Positions 44,313 through 53,389 of a stretch of 64,000 bases of DNA are shown one piece after another. The translations under genes were made by a program, and so were the position numbers. Location: NCBI GenBank assembly GCA_947594425.1, contig CANQED010000006.1:1-64000 (forward strand). The letters are read 5' to 3'. Position 1 is the first letter of the stretch, and every line of letters starts with the position of its first letter. This stretch comes from an uncultured Ruminiclostridium sp. GTDB taxonomy: Bacteria; Bacillota; Clostridia; Oscillospirales; Ruminococcaceae. Below the pieces are notes generated by a model. It worked only from the letters and a program-made list of their open reading frames with translations, was not told the DNA's origin and ran no database searches.

Positions 44313-44855
44313 ATGGAACTTGCAGGTAGCAAAACACTCGAAAACCTAAAGACCGCTTTTGCGGGAGAGGCGCAGGCGCTGACTAAATATTCCGCCTACG
44401 GTGAAAAGGCAAAGCAGGAGGGATACGAGGAGATCTCGGCGGTATTTTACAATACCGTAAAAAATGAGCGCGCACACGCCGAATTATGGCTCAGCCTTAT
44501 CGACGGAGGTATTCCGCCCACGCAAAAGGCGCTCGAAAATGCCGCGGGAGGGGAAAATTACGAGTGGTCGCAGATGTACTCGCGGTTTGCCGCCGACGCG
44601 AGAAACGAGGGCTTTGACAATATCGCCGCCCTATTCGATATGGTCGGAAAGGTCGAGCAGGCACACGAGAAGCGCTTTAATATGTTCCGCGATATGCTTA
44701 GCAGCGGCAAGGTATTTACCGAGGACGGCGAATGCGTCTGGATATGCCGAAACTGCGGGCATATCCACTACGGAAAGCAAGCGCCTAAGCAATGCCCGAT
44801 ATGCCAAAAGCCGCAGGCGTACTTTCAGCGCAAGAGCGACAGCGTGATTACCTGA
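44313..44855 (+). CDS. rbr: Rubrerythrin
   Basis: A 180-residue rubrerythrin, an NADH-linked peroxide reductase of anaerobes. The ferritin-like di-iron domain has the Glu ligands in GEAQALTKYSAYGEKA, NERAHAELW, ADARNEGF and VEQAHEKRF. The C-terminal rubredoxin centre is CRNCGH...CPICQKPQ. It gives protection from hydrogen peroxide and fits an obligate anaerobe. Translation may be limited by the hairpin that includes its ribosome site. Confidence 0.95.
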   Translation: MELAGSKTLENLKTAFAGEAQALTKYSAYGEKAKQEGYEEISAVFYNTVKNERAHAELWLSLIDGGIPPTQKALENAAGGENYEWSQMYSRFAADARNEGFDNIAALFDMVGKVEQAHEKRFNMFRDMLSSGKVFTEDGECVWICRNCGHIHYGKQAPKQCPICQKPQAYFQRKSDSVIT

Positions 44856-44878
44856 TTGTATTCTTATAACAAAAAAAC

Positions 44879-44907
44879 GAGCCGCGCTATTATTTTAGCT
44901 GCGGCTC
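44879..44907 (-). terminator. Terminator of the AraC-family gene
   Basis: GAGCCGC (44879-44885) pairs with GCGGCTC (44901-44907), with inner pairing; the minus strand continues GTTTTTTTG. Confidence 0.75.
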
Positions 44908-44934
44908 AAAAAATATATTTTAAAAACATTCACA

Positions 44935-45789
44935 TTAAAATCCTTTTCTGCAATAATCCCGAGGAGTAACTCCCTTATGATTTTTAAATACCTTGATAAA
45001 ATAGCTGTAGTCGTTGAACCCGCAGTTCATAGCTATATCTATCAGCTTATCGTCTGTGCCGACTATCTGCTCGCAAGCGGATTCTATACGGTAATAATTA
45101 AGGTACTCTACGGGAGTCTTTGAGGTGTACTCTTTAAATGCGCGGCAGAAATAATTACGGTTCATACCGCACTGCTTAGCCATATCAGCAAGGGTGATAG
45201 GCTCTTTATAATGCTCTTCAATGTAGGTGAGGACCTTTTTGAACTTGCGCACCTTTTTGATGTCGCCTATCGTCGGCTCGGCCTGGGTGACAAATTCGTC
45301 GGCGGAAAGAATGCTGCCGAACATAGACATAATATTGCCGATTACGTAAAACTCGTACCCGCTCTGCTTAGTAAGCATAGCGTCGACCGCAGCGGCCGCG
45401 ATAGTCGCGGGCTCGGTGCCCTTTTTGAGGACTGCGGATATCTTTTTCTCCATATTGAGCAGCGGCTGTATAGCCGCATTGCAGCCCGGTACTCCCTTAA
45501 TAAAGGCGTTCATATCAAACACTAAGCAGTCATACACACATTTAGTCGGTATGCCGCCGTGCAGCGCTCCGCCCATAATGAGCGAGCAGTCGCCCTCGTC
45601 AAGCTCAAAGATCTTGCCGTCCGTGCTGAGATCAAATCTGCCCTCACGAACCAAGATCAACTCACACTCACTGTGCCAATGATGTATCATATTATATCTC
45701 GGATGTTCGGACGTAACATGATACACCGCCGCCGGGAACTCTTTAGTACCGTGTTCCCTTTGTTCGCGAAAATCAATGTACTTCATCAT
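44935..45789 (-). CDS. AraC-family transcriptional regulator
   Basis: A 284-residue regulator. The N-terminal cupin-like sensor domain includes HHWHSECELILVREGRFDL and LDEGDCSLIMGG. The C-terminal double HTH includes EPITLADMAKQCGMNRNYFCRAFKEYTSKTPVEYL and the signature IDIAMNCGFNDYSYFIKVFKNHKGVTPRDYC. It lies divergently from cellobiose phosphorylase, which makes that gene a natural target and a sugar a likely ligand, by inference. Two adjacent ATG codons (45789 and 45786) could serve as start. Confidence 0.9.
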   Translation of the reverse strand: MMKYIDFREQREHGTKEFPAAVYHVTSEHPRYNMIHHWHSECELILVREGRFDLSTDGKIFELDEGDCSLIMGGALHGGIPTKCVYDCLVFDMNAFIKGVPGCNAAIQPLLNMEKKISAVLKKGTEPATIAAAAVDAMLTKQSGYEFYVIGNIMSMFGSILSADEFVTQAEPTIGDIKKVRKFKKVLTYIEEHYKEPITLADMAKQCGMNRNYFCRAFKEYTSKTPVEYLNYYRIESACEQIVGTDDKLIDIAMNCGFNDYSYFIKVFKNHKGVTPRDYCRKGF

Positions 45790-45979
45790 ATGCCCCGCCT
45801 TTCATAGCATCAGGGTCATCGACCCCAGTCGTTAATACGCGACTGTTATCATATCGACAAGGACCTTAGGTGTTAGCCGAGGTAAGGTATTGACCTTAGT
45901 CATTGCTAAGAAAAAAGTCGCTATCATCAAAAGCACCTCTAAACTATAAAGGTGAAATTATCTTAGGGTATGCTTTTTC
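45790..45979 (-). promoter_or_regulatory. Long folded leader of the AraC-family gene
   Basis: The promoter at 45986-46014 implies a 190-nt leader. It contains several stems on the minus strand: CACCT/AGGTG, CTTAG/CTAAG or AAGGT/ACCTT as alternatives, CAGTCG/CGACTG and GGGTC/GACCC. The GAGGTGC word resembles one element of lysine riboswitches but the rest does not match, and no known riboswitch was identified. Confidence 0.45.
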
Positions 45980-45985
45980 ATCCTT

Positions 45986-46014
45986 ATTATAACATTATTT
46001 TTTTCGATTGTAAA
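45986..46014 (-). promoter_or_regulatory. Promoter of the AraC-family gene
   Basis: Minus strand TTTACA (46009-46014), 17-bp spacer, TATAAT (45986-45991). Confidence 0.8.
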
Positions 46015-46145
46015 GAAAAATTTGAAAAATATTTGCCAAACTTCCGATATTTGTAAATTATATACTAAAAACAATTTTTCTTTTGTGCAAAAAGCGAAAC
46101 AAAAAGAATTTTTTAAAAAAATTTTCAAAAAAACGCTGAAATCTA

Positions 46146-46174
46146 TTGCACATATTCAAATAATGTTATATAAT
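46146..46174 (+). promoter_or_regulatory. Promoter of cellobiose phosphorylase
   Basis: TTGCAC (46146-46151), 17-bp spacer, TATAAT (46169-46174), about 55 bp before the start. The 130 bp between the divergent promoters is very A+T-rich, with no gene. Confidence 0.78.
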
Positions 46175-46233
46175 ATTAACAAGAGTTTCCTGTCCATTTT
46201 GCAGAGAAACCTATGAAAATTCAGGAGGTCAAT

Positions 46234-48738
46234 ATGAAATTCGGCTATTTTGACGACGCCAACAGGGAGTATGTCATCACATCTCCCAAGACGCCTTATC
46301 CGTGGATAAACTACCTCGGAACGCAGGGCTTTTTCTCGCTTATATCCAATACAGCGGGCGGCTACAGCTTTTACAAGGACGCAAGGCTTAGAAGAATAAC
46401 ACGCTACCGCTACAACAATGTACCCATAGATATGGGAGGACGTTATTTTTACATAAATGACGCGGGTCATATCTGGAATCCCGGCTGGTCGCCCGTAAAG
46501 ACCGCGCTCGACTCGTACGAGTGCCGCCACGGTATGGGCTATACCAAGATAACAGGCTCATCTATGGGCGTGACCGCGTGCGTTACATTCTTTGTACCGC
46601 AGGACTTTAACGGGGAGATACAAAAGGTCACCGTCACCAACAATTCCGACAAGACAAAGCAGCTTAAGCTGTTCAGCCTTGCCGAGTGGTGCCTTTGGGA
46701 CGCAAACGACGACACGACAAACTTCCAGCGCAACTTCAACACGGGCGAGGTCGAAATAGACGGTTCTGTTATCTATCACAAGACCGAGTATAAAGAAAGA
46801 CGCGACCATTACGCATTTTATGCGGTAAACACGCCGATAAACGGCTTTGACACGGACAGAGAGAGCTTTTTGGGGCTATATAACGGCTTTGACGCGCCGC
46901 AGACGGTATTTGCAGGAAAGCCCTCTATGTCGGTAGCCGACGGCTGGTCACCGATAGCGTCGCATTATATCGAGATAGAGCTTGCCCCCGGTGAGAGCAA
47001 GGATTATGTATTCTGCTTAGGCTATGTAGAAAATCCCGCGGACGATAAGTTTGCTCCCGACCTTGACGAAAACAGCACCATTATCACCAGCGGCAACAGC
47101 AAGAAGAATATCATAAACAAGAAAAAAGCTCAGCAGATGCTTGCTATGTGCGACACCGCCGAGAAAGCCGACAAGCTCTTTGAAGATCTCAAGGCGTACT
47201 GGAACGGTCTGCTCGGTCAGTACAGCGTTTCCTCCCCCGACGAGAAGCTCAACCGTATGGTAAATATATGGAACCAGTACCAGTGTATGGTGACATTTAA
47301 TATGTCGCGCTCGGCATCGTATTTTGAGAGCGGCATAGGCAGAGGAATGGGCTTCCGCGATTCTAACCAAGACCTGCTCGGCTTTGTTCATCAAATACCC
47401 GACAGAGCAAGAGAAAGACTGCTCGACCTTGCGGCAACTATGCTCGAGGACGGCGGTGCATATCACCAGTATCAGCCCCTTACCAAAAAGGGCAACCACG
47501 AGCTCGGCTCTAACTTTAACGACGACCCGCTTTGGATGATACTCGCTACCGCCGCATATATTAAAGAGACGGGCGACGTTTCTATCCTCGACGAGAAAGT
47601 TCCCTACGAGAATAAGGACGAGCTTGCCGACACTATGCTCGACCATATGAAGAGAGCATTCAACCACGTTGTAAAGAAGGTCGGACCGCACGGTCTGCCG
47701 CTAAGCGGACGCGCCGACTGGAACGACTGTCTCAACCTGTCCTGCTTCTCGGACAAGCCCGGCGAGTCCTTCCAGACCTACAATAATAAAGAGATGTTCA
47801 CCGAGCCGCCCTTCTACAGTCAGGTAGCGGAGTCGGTCATGATAGCGGGTATGTTCTGCTTTATCGCTCCCGAGTACCCCGCTATGTGCCGTCTTAAGGG
47901 CGACGAGGCCGAAGCTCAGAGAGCCGAGGCGGAAATATCTAAGATGAGAGAGCTTACCGAGAAGTACGGCTATGACGGCGAATGGTTCTTGCGTGCATAC
48001 GACCACAACGGCAACAAGGTCGGCTCGCACGAGAACGAGGAGGGCAAGATATTCATCGAGCCGCAGGGCTGGTGCGTACTTGCAGGACTCGGCAAGGACA
48101 AGGGCTACGACATCTCCACCCTCGACAGCGTAGACAAGTACCTTAACTCTAAGCACGGTCTTGTACTCAACAACCCCGCGTTCACCCACTATTACATAGA
48201 ATACGGCGAGATATCCACCTATCCGCCCGGATATAAAGAAAACGCGGGCATTTTCTGCCACAACAACGCGTGGATAATCTGCGCCGAGGCGGCTGTCGGA
48301 AGAGGCGACAAGGCGTTTGAGTATTATTCGAAGATAGCTCCCGCATTTAGAGAGGATATATCCGACCTGCACCGCACCGAGCCGTATGTATATGCTCAGA
48401 TGATAGCGGGCAAGGACGCAGCTCGTCACGGCGAGGCCAAAAACTCGTGGCTGACGGGTACGGCGGCGTGGAACTTTGTAGCGGTATCGCAATACATCCT
48501 CGGCATCAAGCCCGAGTACAACGGACTTAAGATAGACCCGTCGATACCCTCGGCTTGGGACGGATTTACCGCGTCGAGATTGTTTAGAGGCGCTACCTAC
48601 AACATCACCGTAAAGAACCCCGAGCACGTTTGCAGCGGCGTTAAATCCGTGACCGTAGACGGACAGCCGAACGACGGCAACGTTATCCCCGCGTTTGACG
48701 GCGGCACACATACCGTTGAGATAGTCCTCGGAAAATAA
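46234..48738 (+). CDS. Cellobiose phosphorylase (GH94)
   Basis: An 834-residue GH94 enzyme that splits cellobiose with phosphate into glucose 1-phosphate and glucose in the cytoplasm. The start ([21 protein letters not shown]), [24 protein letters not shown], and the catalytic-acid region [13 protein letters not shown] match cellobiose phosphorylases better than chitobiose phosphorylases. AGGAGG lies before ATG 46234; an in-frame ATG at 46213 lies ahead of that site and is rejected. Length is typical. It saves ATP during cellulose-derived sugar use and pairs with the divergent AraC regulator. Confidence 0.93.
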   Translation: MKFGYFDDANREYVITSPKTPYPWINYLGTQGFFSLISNTAGGYSFYKDARLRRITRYRYNNVPIDMGGRYFYINDAGHIWNPGWSPVKTALDSYECRHGMGYTKITGSSMGVTACVTFFVPQDFNGEIQKVTVTNNSDKTKQLKLFSLAEWCLWDANDDTTNFQRNFNTGEVEIDGSVIYHKTEYKERRDHYAFYAVNTPINGFDTDRESFLGLYNGFDAPQTVFAGKPSMSVADGWSPIASHYIEIELAPGESKDYVFCLGYVENPADDKFAPDLDENSTIITSGNSKKNIINKKKAQQMLAMCDTAEKADKLFEDLKAYWNGLLGQYSVSSPDEKLNRMVNIWNQYQCMVTFNMSRSASYFESGIGRGMGFRDSNQDLLGFVHQIPDRARERLLDLAATMLEDGGAYHQYQPLTKKGNHELGSNFNDDPLWMILATAAYIKETGDVSILDEKVPYENKDELADTMLDHMKRAFNHVVKKVGPHGLPLSGRADWNDCLNLSCFSDKPGESFQTYNNKEMFTEPPFYSQVAESVMIAGMFCFIAPEYPAMCRLKGDEAEAQRAEAEISKMRELTEKYGYDGEWFLRAYDHNGNKVGSHENEEGKIFIEPQGWCVLAGLGKDKGYDISTLDSVDKYLNSKHGLVLNNPAFTHYYIEYGEISTYPPGYKENAGIFCHNNAWIICAEAAVGRGDKAFEYYSKIAPAFREDISDLHRTEPYVYAQMIAGKDAARHGEAKNSWLTGTAAWNFVAVSQYILGIKPEYNGLKIDPSIPSAWDGFTASRLFRGATYNITVKNPEHVCSGVKSVTVDGQPNDGNVIPAFDGGTHTVEIVLGK

Positions 48739-48758
48739 ATCAAGATATAAGCATAAAT

Positions 48759-48788
48759 ATCCCGCCCGAAAATTAAATCGGGCGGGAT
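48759..48788. terminator. Terminator between cellobiose phosphorylase and the cyclophilin gene
   Basis: A perfect 11-bp stem (48759-48769 with 48778-48788), 8-nt loop, then AATTTTT on the plus strand. The two genes converge here. Confidence 0.82.
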
Positions 48789-48802
48789 AATTTTTGCTGT
48801 TT

Positions 48803-49684
48803 TTAGCCTTGGCTTGATGAAGCCGAAGCTGTGTCGGCTTGTGATGAGGTGCCGTTTAGCTTCTCGAGCTCCTCTGCGGTGACGAATTTGTCCGCCGTGG
48901 GAGGCTCTGTCGGGTATTTGTCCTTAGAATAGGTATCAAGGGTGACCTTAGTTATCGTAATTGCCTTTACGGGTCTTAAAGTAGAAGTGTCTACCTCGCT
49001 CCAAAGTATCTTATCGAGCGTGTCAAAGCCGTTTATCACCTGACCGAAAACGGTATAGTTGCCCGCTAAGGACGGAACGCTGCCCCTGTCCTTAAGCGCC
49101 ATAATAAGCTCCTCGGGTATCACCTGAGTGCTTGTCTCGGTATCGGTATAGCCTCTAAGCTCGTTCATATTGTCCTCGGTAAGCTCGACCGCGCCTCCGA
49201 AGAAAAATCTGCTGTCGCTGTATCCGAGATTAGCGGTCGTGCCGTTGGACGAATACCCCATAAGCGCGCCCTTAAACGGCCAAAGATCGACCGAGCACTC
49301 GTTAGGTATAAACTTGCCGTCCTCGGTAAGCCCCTCGGTGCCGTCCTCCGAGGACGAGCCCGTTATCGCGTATATCCCCTGCTGGATAGCGAAGAACGGC
49401 TTTCCGTCATAAAAGCCCGACTCCGCCCTCGCCTTAAAATTAGCGATAGTGTTGGGGCAGTACTCGGTATAAAGCACGGCGGTCATTGTGCCCTCGCTGG
49501 TCTCTATAACGGCTACGTCCATACCCTCCTTGGGCTCTTCAAGCTGGACGAGCTTCATAGCGTTAAAATCATAGCTGCCCATAGCGTTGGTGCTGTTACC
49601 GCCGAAAAGCGAGCAGCCGCAAAGTCCCGTCACGCCTATCAGCGCCGCCGCTGCCGCAAATATTCTTGTCTTTCTCAATGTCAT
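48803..49684 (-). CDS. Lipoprotein peptidyl-prolyl isomerase (cyclophilin type)
   Basis: A 293-residue protein with a lipoprotein signal (IFAAAAALIGVTGLCGC) placing the lipidated Cys near residue 24. The cyclophilin-like domain includes VIETSEGTMTAVLYTEYCPNTIANF, SGFYDGKPFFAIQQG, NGTTANLGYSDSRFFFGG and TVFGQVINGFDTLDKI. The usual active-site Arg/Phe motif of cyclophilins (FHRV) reads FFAI here, so isomerase activity may be weak or absent. It probably acts in exported protein folding. The C-terminus is Ser/Ala-rich. Confidence 0.85.
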   Translation of the reverse strand: MTLRKTRIFAAAAALIGVTGLCGCSLFGGNSTNAMGSYDFNAMKLVQLEEPKEGMDVAVIETSEGTMTAVLYTEYCPNTIANFKARAESGFYDGKPFFAIQQGIYAITGSSSEDGTEGLTEDGKFIPNECSVDLWPFKGALMGYSSNGTTANLGYSDSRFFFGGAVELTEDNMNELRGYTDTETSTQVIPEELIMALKDRGSVPSLAGNYTVFGQVINGFDTLDKILWSEVDTSTLRPVKAITITKVTLDTYSKDKYPTEPPTADKFVTAEELEKLNGTSSQADTASASSSQG

Positions 49685-49733
49685 TTCTCCGTAAAATAAG
49701 ATTTGTCCGCATATATTCTGTGCGGATATATTT

Positions 49734-49762
49734 ATTATAATTCAATAAGCCGTAAAAGTCAA
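49734..49762 (-). promoter_or_regulatory. Promoter of the cyclophilin gene
   Basis: Minus strand TTGACT (49757-49762), 17-bp spacer, TATAAT (49734-49739). Confidence 0.8.
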
Positions 49763-49845
49763 GCTTATTTTATCCTTTGAATAAACCCCGAAAAACTGCC
49801 GATAATCCTCTCGGCGCAAAAAGTGCCCGAAAGGATGTACTTATT

Positions 49846-50442
49846 ATGAACAAAACTACCGCTTTTAAATTTACTCTGCTTGACGCGGCAATGATAATAG
49901 GAGCATTGCTCGCGGTCATTATCGGCGGCTTTACGGCTTTTGCCGAGGAATGCGACGAAAAGCCTAACGAGGTGCTTAGGCTGCACATCCTCGCTAACTC
50001 CGACAGCGGCGAGGATCAGACGCTTAAATACGACCTGCGCGACTATATGTTAAGCGAATTTTCCGAGGTGTTCGGCGAGTGCGCAACGCTCTCGGACGCA
50101 ATATCCGCCGCAGAAGAAAATAAAGAGATAATGCGGGAAAAGGCGCAGCAGTTCATCTATTCTAAGGGGTACGACTACCCTGTCACCTGCGAGATAGAAA
50201 ACTGCTATTTCACTACCCGCACCTACGGCAATTATACCCTACCCGCGGGGGATTATACCGCGGTGAGATTTCTTATCGGAAAGGGCGAGGGCAAAAACTG
50301 GTGGTGCGTGATGTTTCCGCCGCTTTGTCTGCCCGCCGCGGGAGAATTTTTTACCGACGCGCAAAGCCGAGAAATAGAAAACAGCGCGGTGATAGAGCCT
50401 CGCTTCGCGCTGTTTGAGTTTATTCGGTCGATATTCTTTTAA
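49846..50442 (+). CDS. spoIIR: Stage II sporulation protein R
   Basis: A 198-residue SpoIIR: one N-terminal membrane/signal segment (AAMIIGALLAVIIGGFTAFA) and the family signature EVLRLHILANSDSGEDQTLKYDLRD, then TRTYGNYTLPAGDYTAVRFLIGKGEGKNWWCVMFPPLC. Made in the forespore and exported, it signals SpoIIGA to process pro-sigma-E in the mother cell. Its presence indicates a sporulation-capable lineage. ATG 49846 follows AAAGGA; the earlier in-frame ATG at 49777 lacks a site. Its end overlaps the convergent amidase gene by four bases. Confidence 0.93.
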   Translation: MNKTTAFKFTLLDAAMIIGALLAVIIGGFTAFAEECDEKPNEVLRLHILANSDSGEDQTLKYDLRDYMLSEFSEVFGECATLSDAISAAEENKEIMREKAQQFIYSKGYDYPVTCEIENCYFTTRTYGNYTLPAGDYTAVRFLIGKGEGKNWWCVMFPPLCLPAAGEFFTDAQSREIENSAVIEPRFALFEFIRSIFF

Positions 50443-51863
50443 TCAGCCTTGCCGTTATAGCCTATTATCTTAATAAGTCTTATATCGCTGTAGCCGTACG
50501 CCGACATAGGATATTCTACCTTGTCTGAGGTGTTGGAGTTTACCAGATAATCTATCGCCTGTCCCGATGAATTAAGTATCTTATCCACCACAATTACCGA
50601 GTGATAGGCATAGCCGTCGACGGTGTACTGTATAACGTCGCCCTTTTCGGCAGTGTAAAGATTAGCGTCGGTCTCGGCGACAAGCACGTCTGTATTAGTA
50701 CGGCAGTATTCGTAAAAGCTGTATGTATCCGACCACGACGGCACTCTTCCCTCTTTAGTGGGCTTATAGTTGGTATCGTTTCCGTACCACTTCCACTGGT
50801 CGTCATAATTGCCCTCGCTGTCCATAGGTATACCGCCCGCGTGCAGGCACTGCGATACAAAATTCTGGCAGTTGCCGCCGTATTCTGAATAGTCGCTGTA
50901 CTGCTCGGTATTGCGGACTATCTGCTCTTCGTCCGTCCACAAGTAGGAATATTCTACGGCCGCGTCGCGGTCGTACTCGTTCTCGGCCGTGAGATTAAGC
51001 TGAGGGGTATCTGTATCGGCAAACATTTTTGTGCGCTCGGCGGCGGCATTATCGGCGGCGGTTTTCAGCCGCATCAGCATTTTCTCAAAAAGCGCGGGGA
51101 TATCAAGCCCCTCCGGCACGGAAAAATCCTCTAAGCTGCCGTTAGTGTCCATACCGAGCTCGTCGAGGATATATGTCTCGGTCTGCACGACAGAGGCAAT
51201 TTCTTCATACAAGCGGCGGAATTTGCACCCGCCGCCTCCCGCAGATGTAGTCGACGCGGATACGTCGGTGCCGACGGTATACGACGGGCGGTCGGACGCG
51301 GCAAAGCTGAGCATTTCGTTTACGGTAAATTTGACCTCGTACCCGCTCTGCACTATCTCATAATCTTTTATCTTAACGGTTATCTCGGCGTTGGCAAATG
51401 AAAGATTAGCCAATGCCGTGCGCCTAAGATATATCTCATATTCGAGCGCGGTATCGCAAAGGTAATTAAAGAACCGCGCGTTTTCATCTTCAGAATAAAA
51501 ATGCTCGTCTAAGGGCGAATAGTCAAGGCTGCCGAGCGCGGTATACTTATCGGTATAATAATCCTTAATAAGCTCTTTCAGCGCGTCGGGGACAGCCGCC
51601 GCCGTATCGTCGACCGCGACGGTTATCTTAGGTCTTGTGTAGGCGGGCTCGCTCGAGTCAAAGGACAGGGATATATTACCCCCTACAGCTACATTAGACG
51701 AGCTGAGTGAGGACTCCTCTTTAAAAACAAGGTCGCGCGTAAGCTCGCCGCTTGCCGCGAGTATCACGACAAATGCCGCCACAATGCCGACTATACATAT
51801 GAAAGGAACGGCGATAACAGCCTTGCTCCCTCTTTTTCCTCCGTGACCGTTTGTGTAGCTCAA
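50439..51863 (-). CDS. Membrane-anchored amidase-domain protein (Amidase_6 type)
   Basis: A 474-residue protein with an N-terminal membrane anchor (AVIAVPFICIVGIVAAFVVILAAS), a long middle region, and a C-terminal NlpC/P60-like amidase domain. The catalytic Cys lies in YGGNCQNFVSQCLHAGGIPM and the His in YAYHSVIVVD. Such domains probably cut cell-wall peptides or amide links. The start codon is TTG (51863) with GGAGG seven bases upstream. It shares four bases with spoIIR at the 3' end. Confidence 0.85.
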   Translation of the reverse strand: MSYTNGHGGKRGSKAVIAVPFICIVGIVAAFVVILAASGELTRDLVFKEESSLSSSNVAVGGNISLSFDSSEPAYTRPKITVAVDDTAAAVPDALKELIKDYYTDKYTALGSLDYSPLDEHFYSEDENARFFNYLCDTALEYEIYLRRTALANLSFANAEITVKIKDYEIVQSGYEVKFTVNEMLSFAASDRPSYTVGTDVSASTTSAGGGGCKFRRLYEEIASVVQTETYILDELGMDTNGSLEDFSVPEGLDIPALFEKMLMRLKTAADNAAAERTKMFADTDTPQLNLTAENEYDRDAAVEYSYLWTDEEQIVRNTEQYSDYSEYGGNCQNFVSQCLHAGGIPMDSEGNYDDQWKWYGNDTNYKPTKEGRVPSWSDTYSFYEYCRTNTDVLVAETDANLYTAEKGDVIQYTVDGYAYHSVIVVDKILNSSGQAIDYLVNSNTSDKVEYPMSAYGYSDIRLIKIIGYNGKAD

Positions 51864-51896
51864 GTCCTACCTCCGAAAATATGTTCCTCTGATTGC

Positions 51897-51925
51897 AGTT
51901 TAACACAAAATTAGTGCAGTGTCAA
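51897..51925 (-). promoter_or_regulatory. Promoter of the amidase-domain gene
   Basis: Minus strand TTGACA (51920-51925), 17-bp spacer, TAAACT (51897-51902). Confidence 0.75.
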
Positions 51926-52019
51926 CCGAATTTTTGCTTTTTCACCAAATTTTTATTTCTTTTACAAGTGACACGAATTTACGACCGTTCATATACTGAA
52001 TGAAAGGAAGTGATCTAAT

Positions 52020-53117
52020 ATGTATGACAAACTCCCAAAACCTTTAAAGGGAGCGGATATAAGCTATGTGCAAAAGGGCTTTGACTTTGCCGCCGCGAAA
52101 AGCTACGGCATACGCTTTGTGATAATAAGGGCGGGAATAGCCACCTCGACCGACTCGCAGCTGTATTCGCATATAAGAGGGGCAAAGGCTGCGGGGATAC
52201 CGTTCGGCTTTTACTGGTACTCGTATGCTATGAATGTAAACGACGCGAAAAGCGAGGCTGCGGCATGCCTTTCCGCAATTAAAAAATACAAGCCCGAATA
52301 CCCGGTATTCTACGATATGGAGAGAAATCAGCAGGTAAATTCTCTTGATACCCGCACGCGTACCGATATAGTAAAGGCGTTTTGCGACGCGACAAAGGCG
52401 GGCGGCTATCCCTGCGGTATATACGCCAACCCGAGCTGGCTGTTAAATTATCTGTATAAAGACGAGCTTATCGGAAAGTACGACCTGTGGCTCGCGGCGT
52501 GGACAGACGACCCCAATGACCCGACCAACTATGATTTTGGGCAAAGTATGTGGCAGTGGGGCGTGGATAAAATAGCGGGTATGGACACCGACGGCGATCT
52601 GTGCTATGTGGATTATCCCGCTATTACAAAAGAATTTTACGCGCAACACGGCTCTAAGCCCGAGCCGCCCACCCCGCCCATAAAGCCTCCCACCCCTGCC
52701 GTAAAATTTTCCGTCGGCGACAAGGTGAGGGTCAAAAGCGGCGCAAAGACCTATAACGGCGAGCCTCTCGCGTCGTTTGTATACGATAACGTATACACCG
52801 TTATGCAGGTCGGCATTGTCGGAAAGCCCGATTATATCGTTATCGGCGTAAACGGTCAGGTGACAGCGGCGGTAAAAGCCGCAGACCTAAGCAAGGTCAC
52901 GGTATCCACGCCGACATATAAAGTAGGCGAAAAAGTCAAAGTGAAAAAAGGCGCTAAGACCTACAACGGCGAGCCTCTCGCATCGTTTGTATACGACAAC
53001 GTATATACCGTTATGCAGGTCGGCATTGTCGGAAAGCCCGATTATATCGTTATCGGCGTAAACGGTCAGGTGACAGCGGCGGTAAAAGCGGCTGATCTTA
53101 TCAAGATAAGCTCTTGA
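52020..53117 (+). CDS. GH25 lysozyme-like protein with two C-terminal repeats
   Basis: A 365-residue muramidase-like protein. The GH25 domain (about 1-215) has GADISYVQKG, FYWYSYAMN, the catalytic DxE in VFYDMERN, and WQWGVDKIAGMDTDGDLCYVD. A Pro-rich linker (PEPPTPPIKPPTP) leads to two near-identical 70-residue units (KTYNGEPLASFVYDNVYTV in each), probably SH3-like wall-binding modules. There is no signal peptide, as in phage endolysins and some clostridial lysins. No other phage gene is nearby. GGAAGTG precedes the ATG. Confidence 0.9.
   Translation: MYDKLPKPLKGADISYVQKGFDFAAAKSYGIRFVIIRAGIATSTDSQLYSHIRGAKAAGIPFGFYWYSYAMNVNDAKSEAAACLSAIKKYKPEYPVFYDMERNQQVNSLDTRTRTDIVKAFCDATKAGGYPCGIYANPSWLLNYLYKDELIGKYDLWLAAWTDDPNDPTNYDFGQSMWQWGVDKIAGMDTDGDLCYVDYPAITKEFYAQHGSKPEPPTPPIKPPTPAVKFSVGDKVRVKSGAKTYNGEPLASFVYDNVYTVMQVGIVGKPDYIVIGVNGQVTAAVKAADLSKVTVSTPTYKVGEKVKVKKGAKTYNGEPLASFVYDNVYTVMQVGIVGKPDYIVIGVNGQVTAAVKAADLIKISS
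52711..53108 (+). repeat. 210-bp period internal duplication in the GH25 gene
   Basis: Two tandem copies of the wall-binding module are offset by 210 bp. The stretch around 52801-52880 equals 53011-53090 almost base for base, including third codon positions, which points to a recent duplication or to gene conversion. Confidence 0.9.
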
Positions 53118-53142
53118 CAAATTGTCATTAACGTGATAAAAT
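53114..53142 (+). promoter_or_regulatory. Promoter of proS
   Basis: TTGACA (53114-53119), 17-bp spacer, TAAAAT (53137-53142). The -35 box includes the TGA stop codon of the GH25 gene (53115-53117). Confidence 0.85.
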
Positions 53143-53149
53143 GTATATC

Positions 53150-53372
53150 ATAGTAAAGGCTGTGAGAAGAAATATTAAGCAGCTGCGCCTTTTCAGAGAG
53201 AGGACGGTCGGTGCAAGTCCTTACCGCGCGTTGCCCAACCCGTCTTTGAGCCTCCGCCGAAAGGTGCGACGGGCGCTCCCGTTACAGAGCGATAAAGTGC
53301 GGTTTTACCGAAAACAGGTGGTACCGCGGACGTAATGTTCGCCCTGAGTTATACTCGGGGCGTTATTTATTT
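53150..53372 (+). promoter_or_regulatory. T-box riboswitch upstream of proS
   Basis: The conserved T-box AACAGGTGGTACCGCGG sits at 53313-53329. It is followed by a 9-bp terminator stem (53340-53348 with 53354-53362) and a T-rich tail. Upstream, AGAGAGGACGG and GGTGCAAGTCC match the stem I AG-bulge and distal loop. A proline codon candidate lies in AACCCG, in the descending side of stem I. Uncharged tRNA-Pro should favour the antiterminator and raise proS expression. Confidence 0.92.
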
Positions 53373-53389
53373 ATGAAAGGAAGAGCAAA

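Noticed and set aside
45790-45979. Lysine riboswitch
   Set aside because: Only the GAGGTGC word fits; the remaining conserved segments of the class are absent and the gene is not lysine-related.
47017-48711. 336- and 224-codon minus-strand frames over cellobiose phosphorylase
   Set aside because: Antisense shadows with no ribosome site and no family features.
52020-53117. Prophage around the GH25 gene
   Set aside because: No capsid, tail, integrase or holin gene lies nearby; the neighbours are housekeeping genes.
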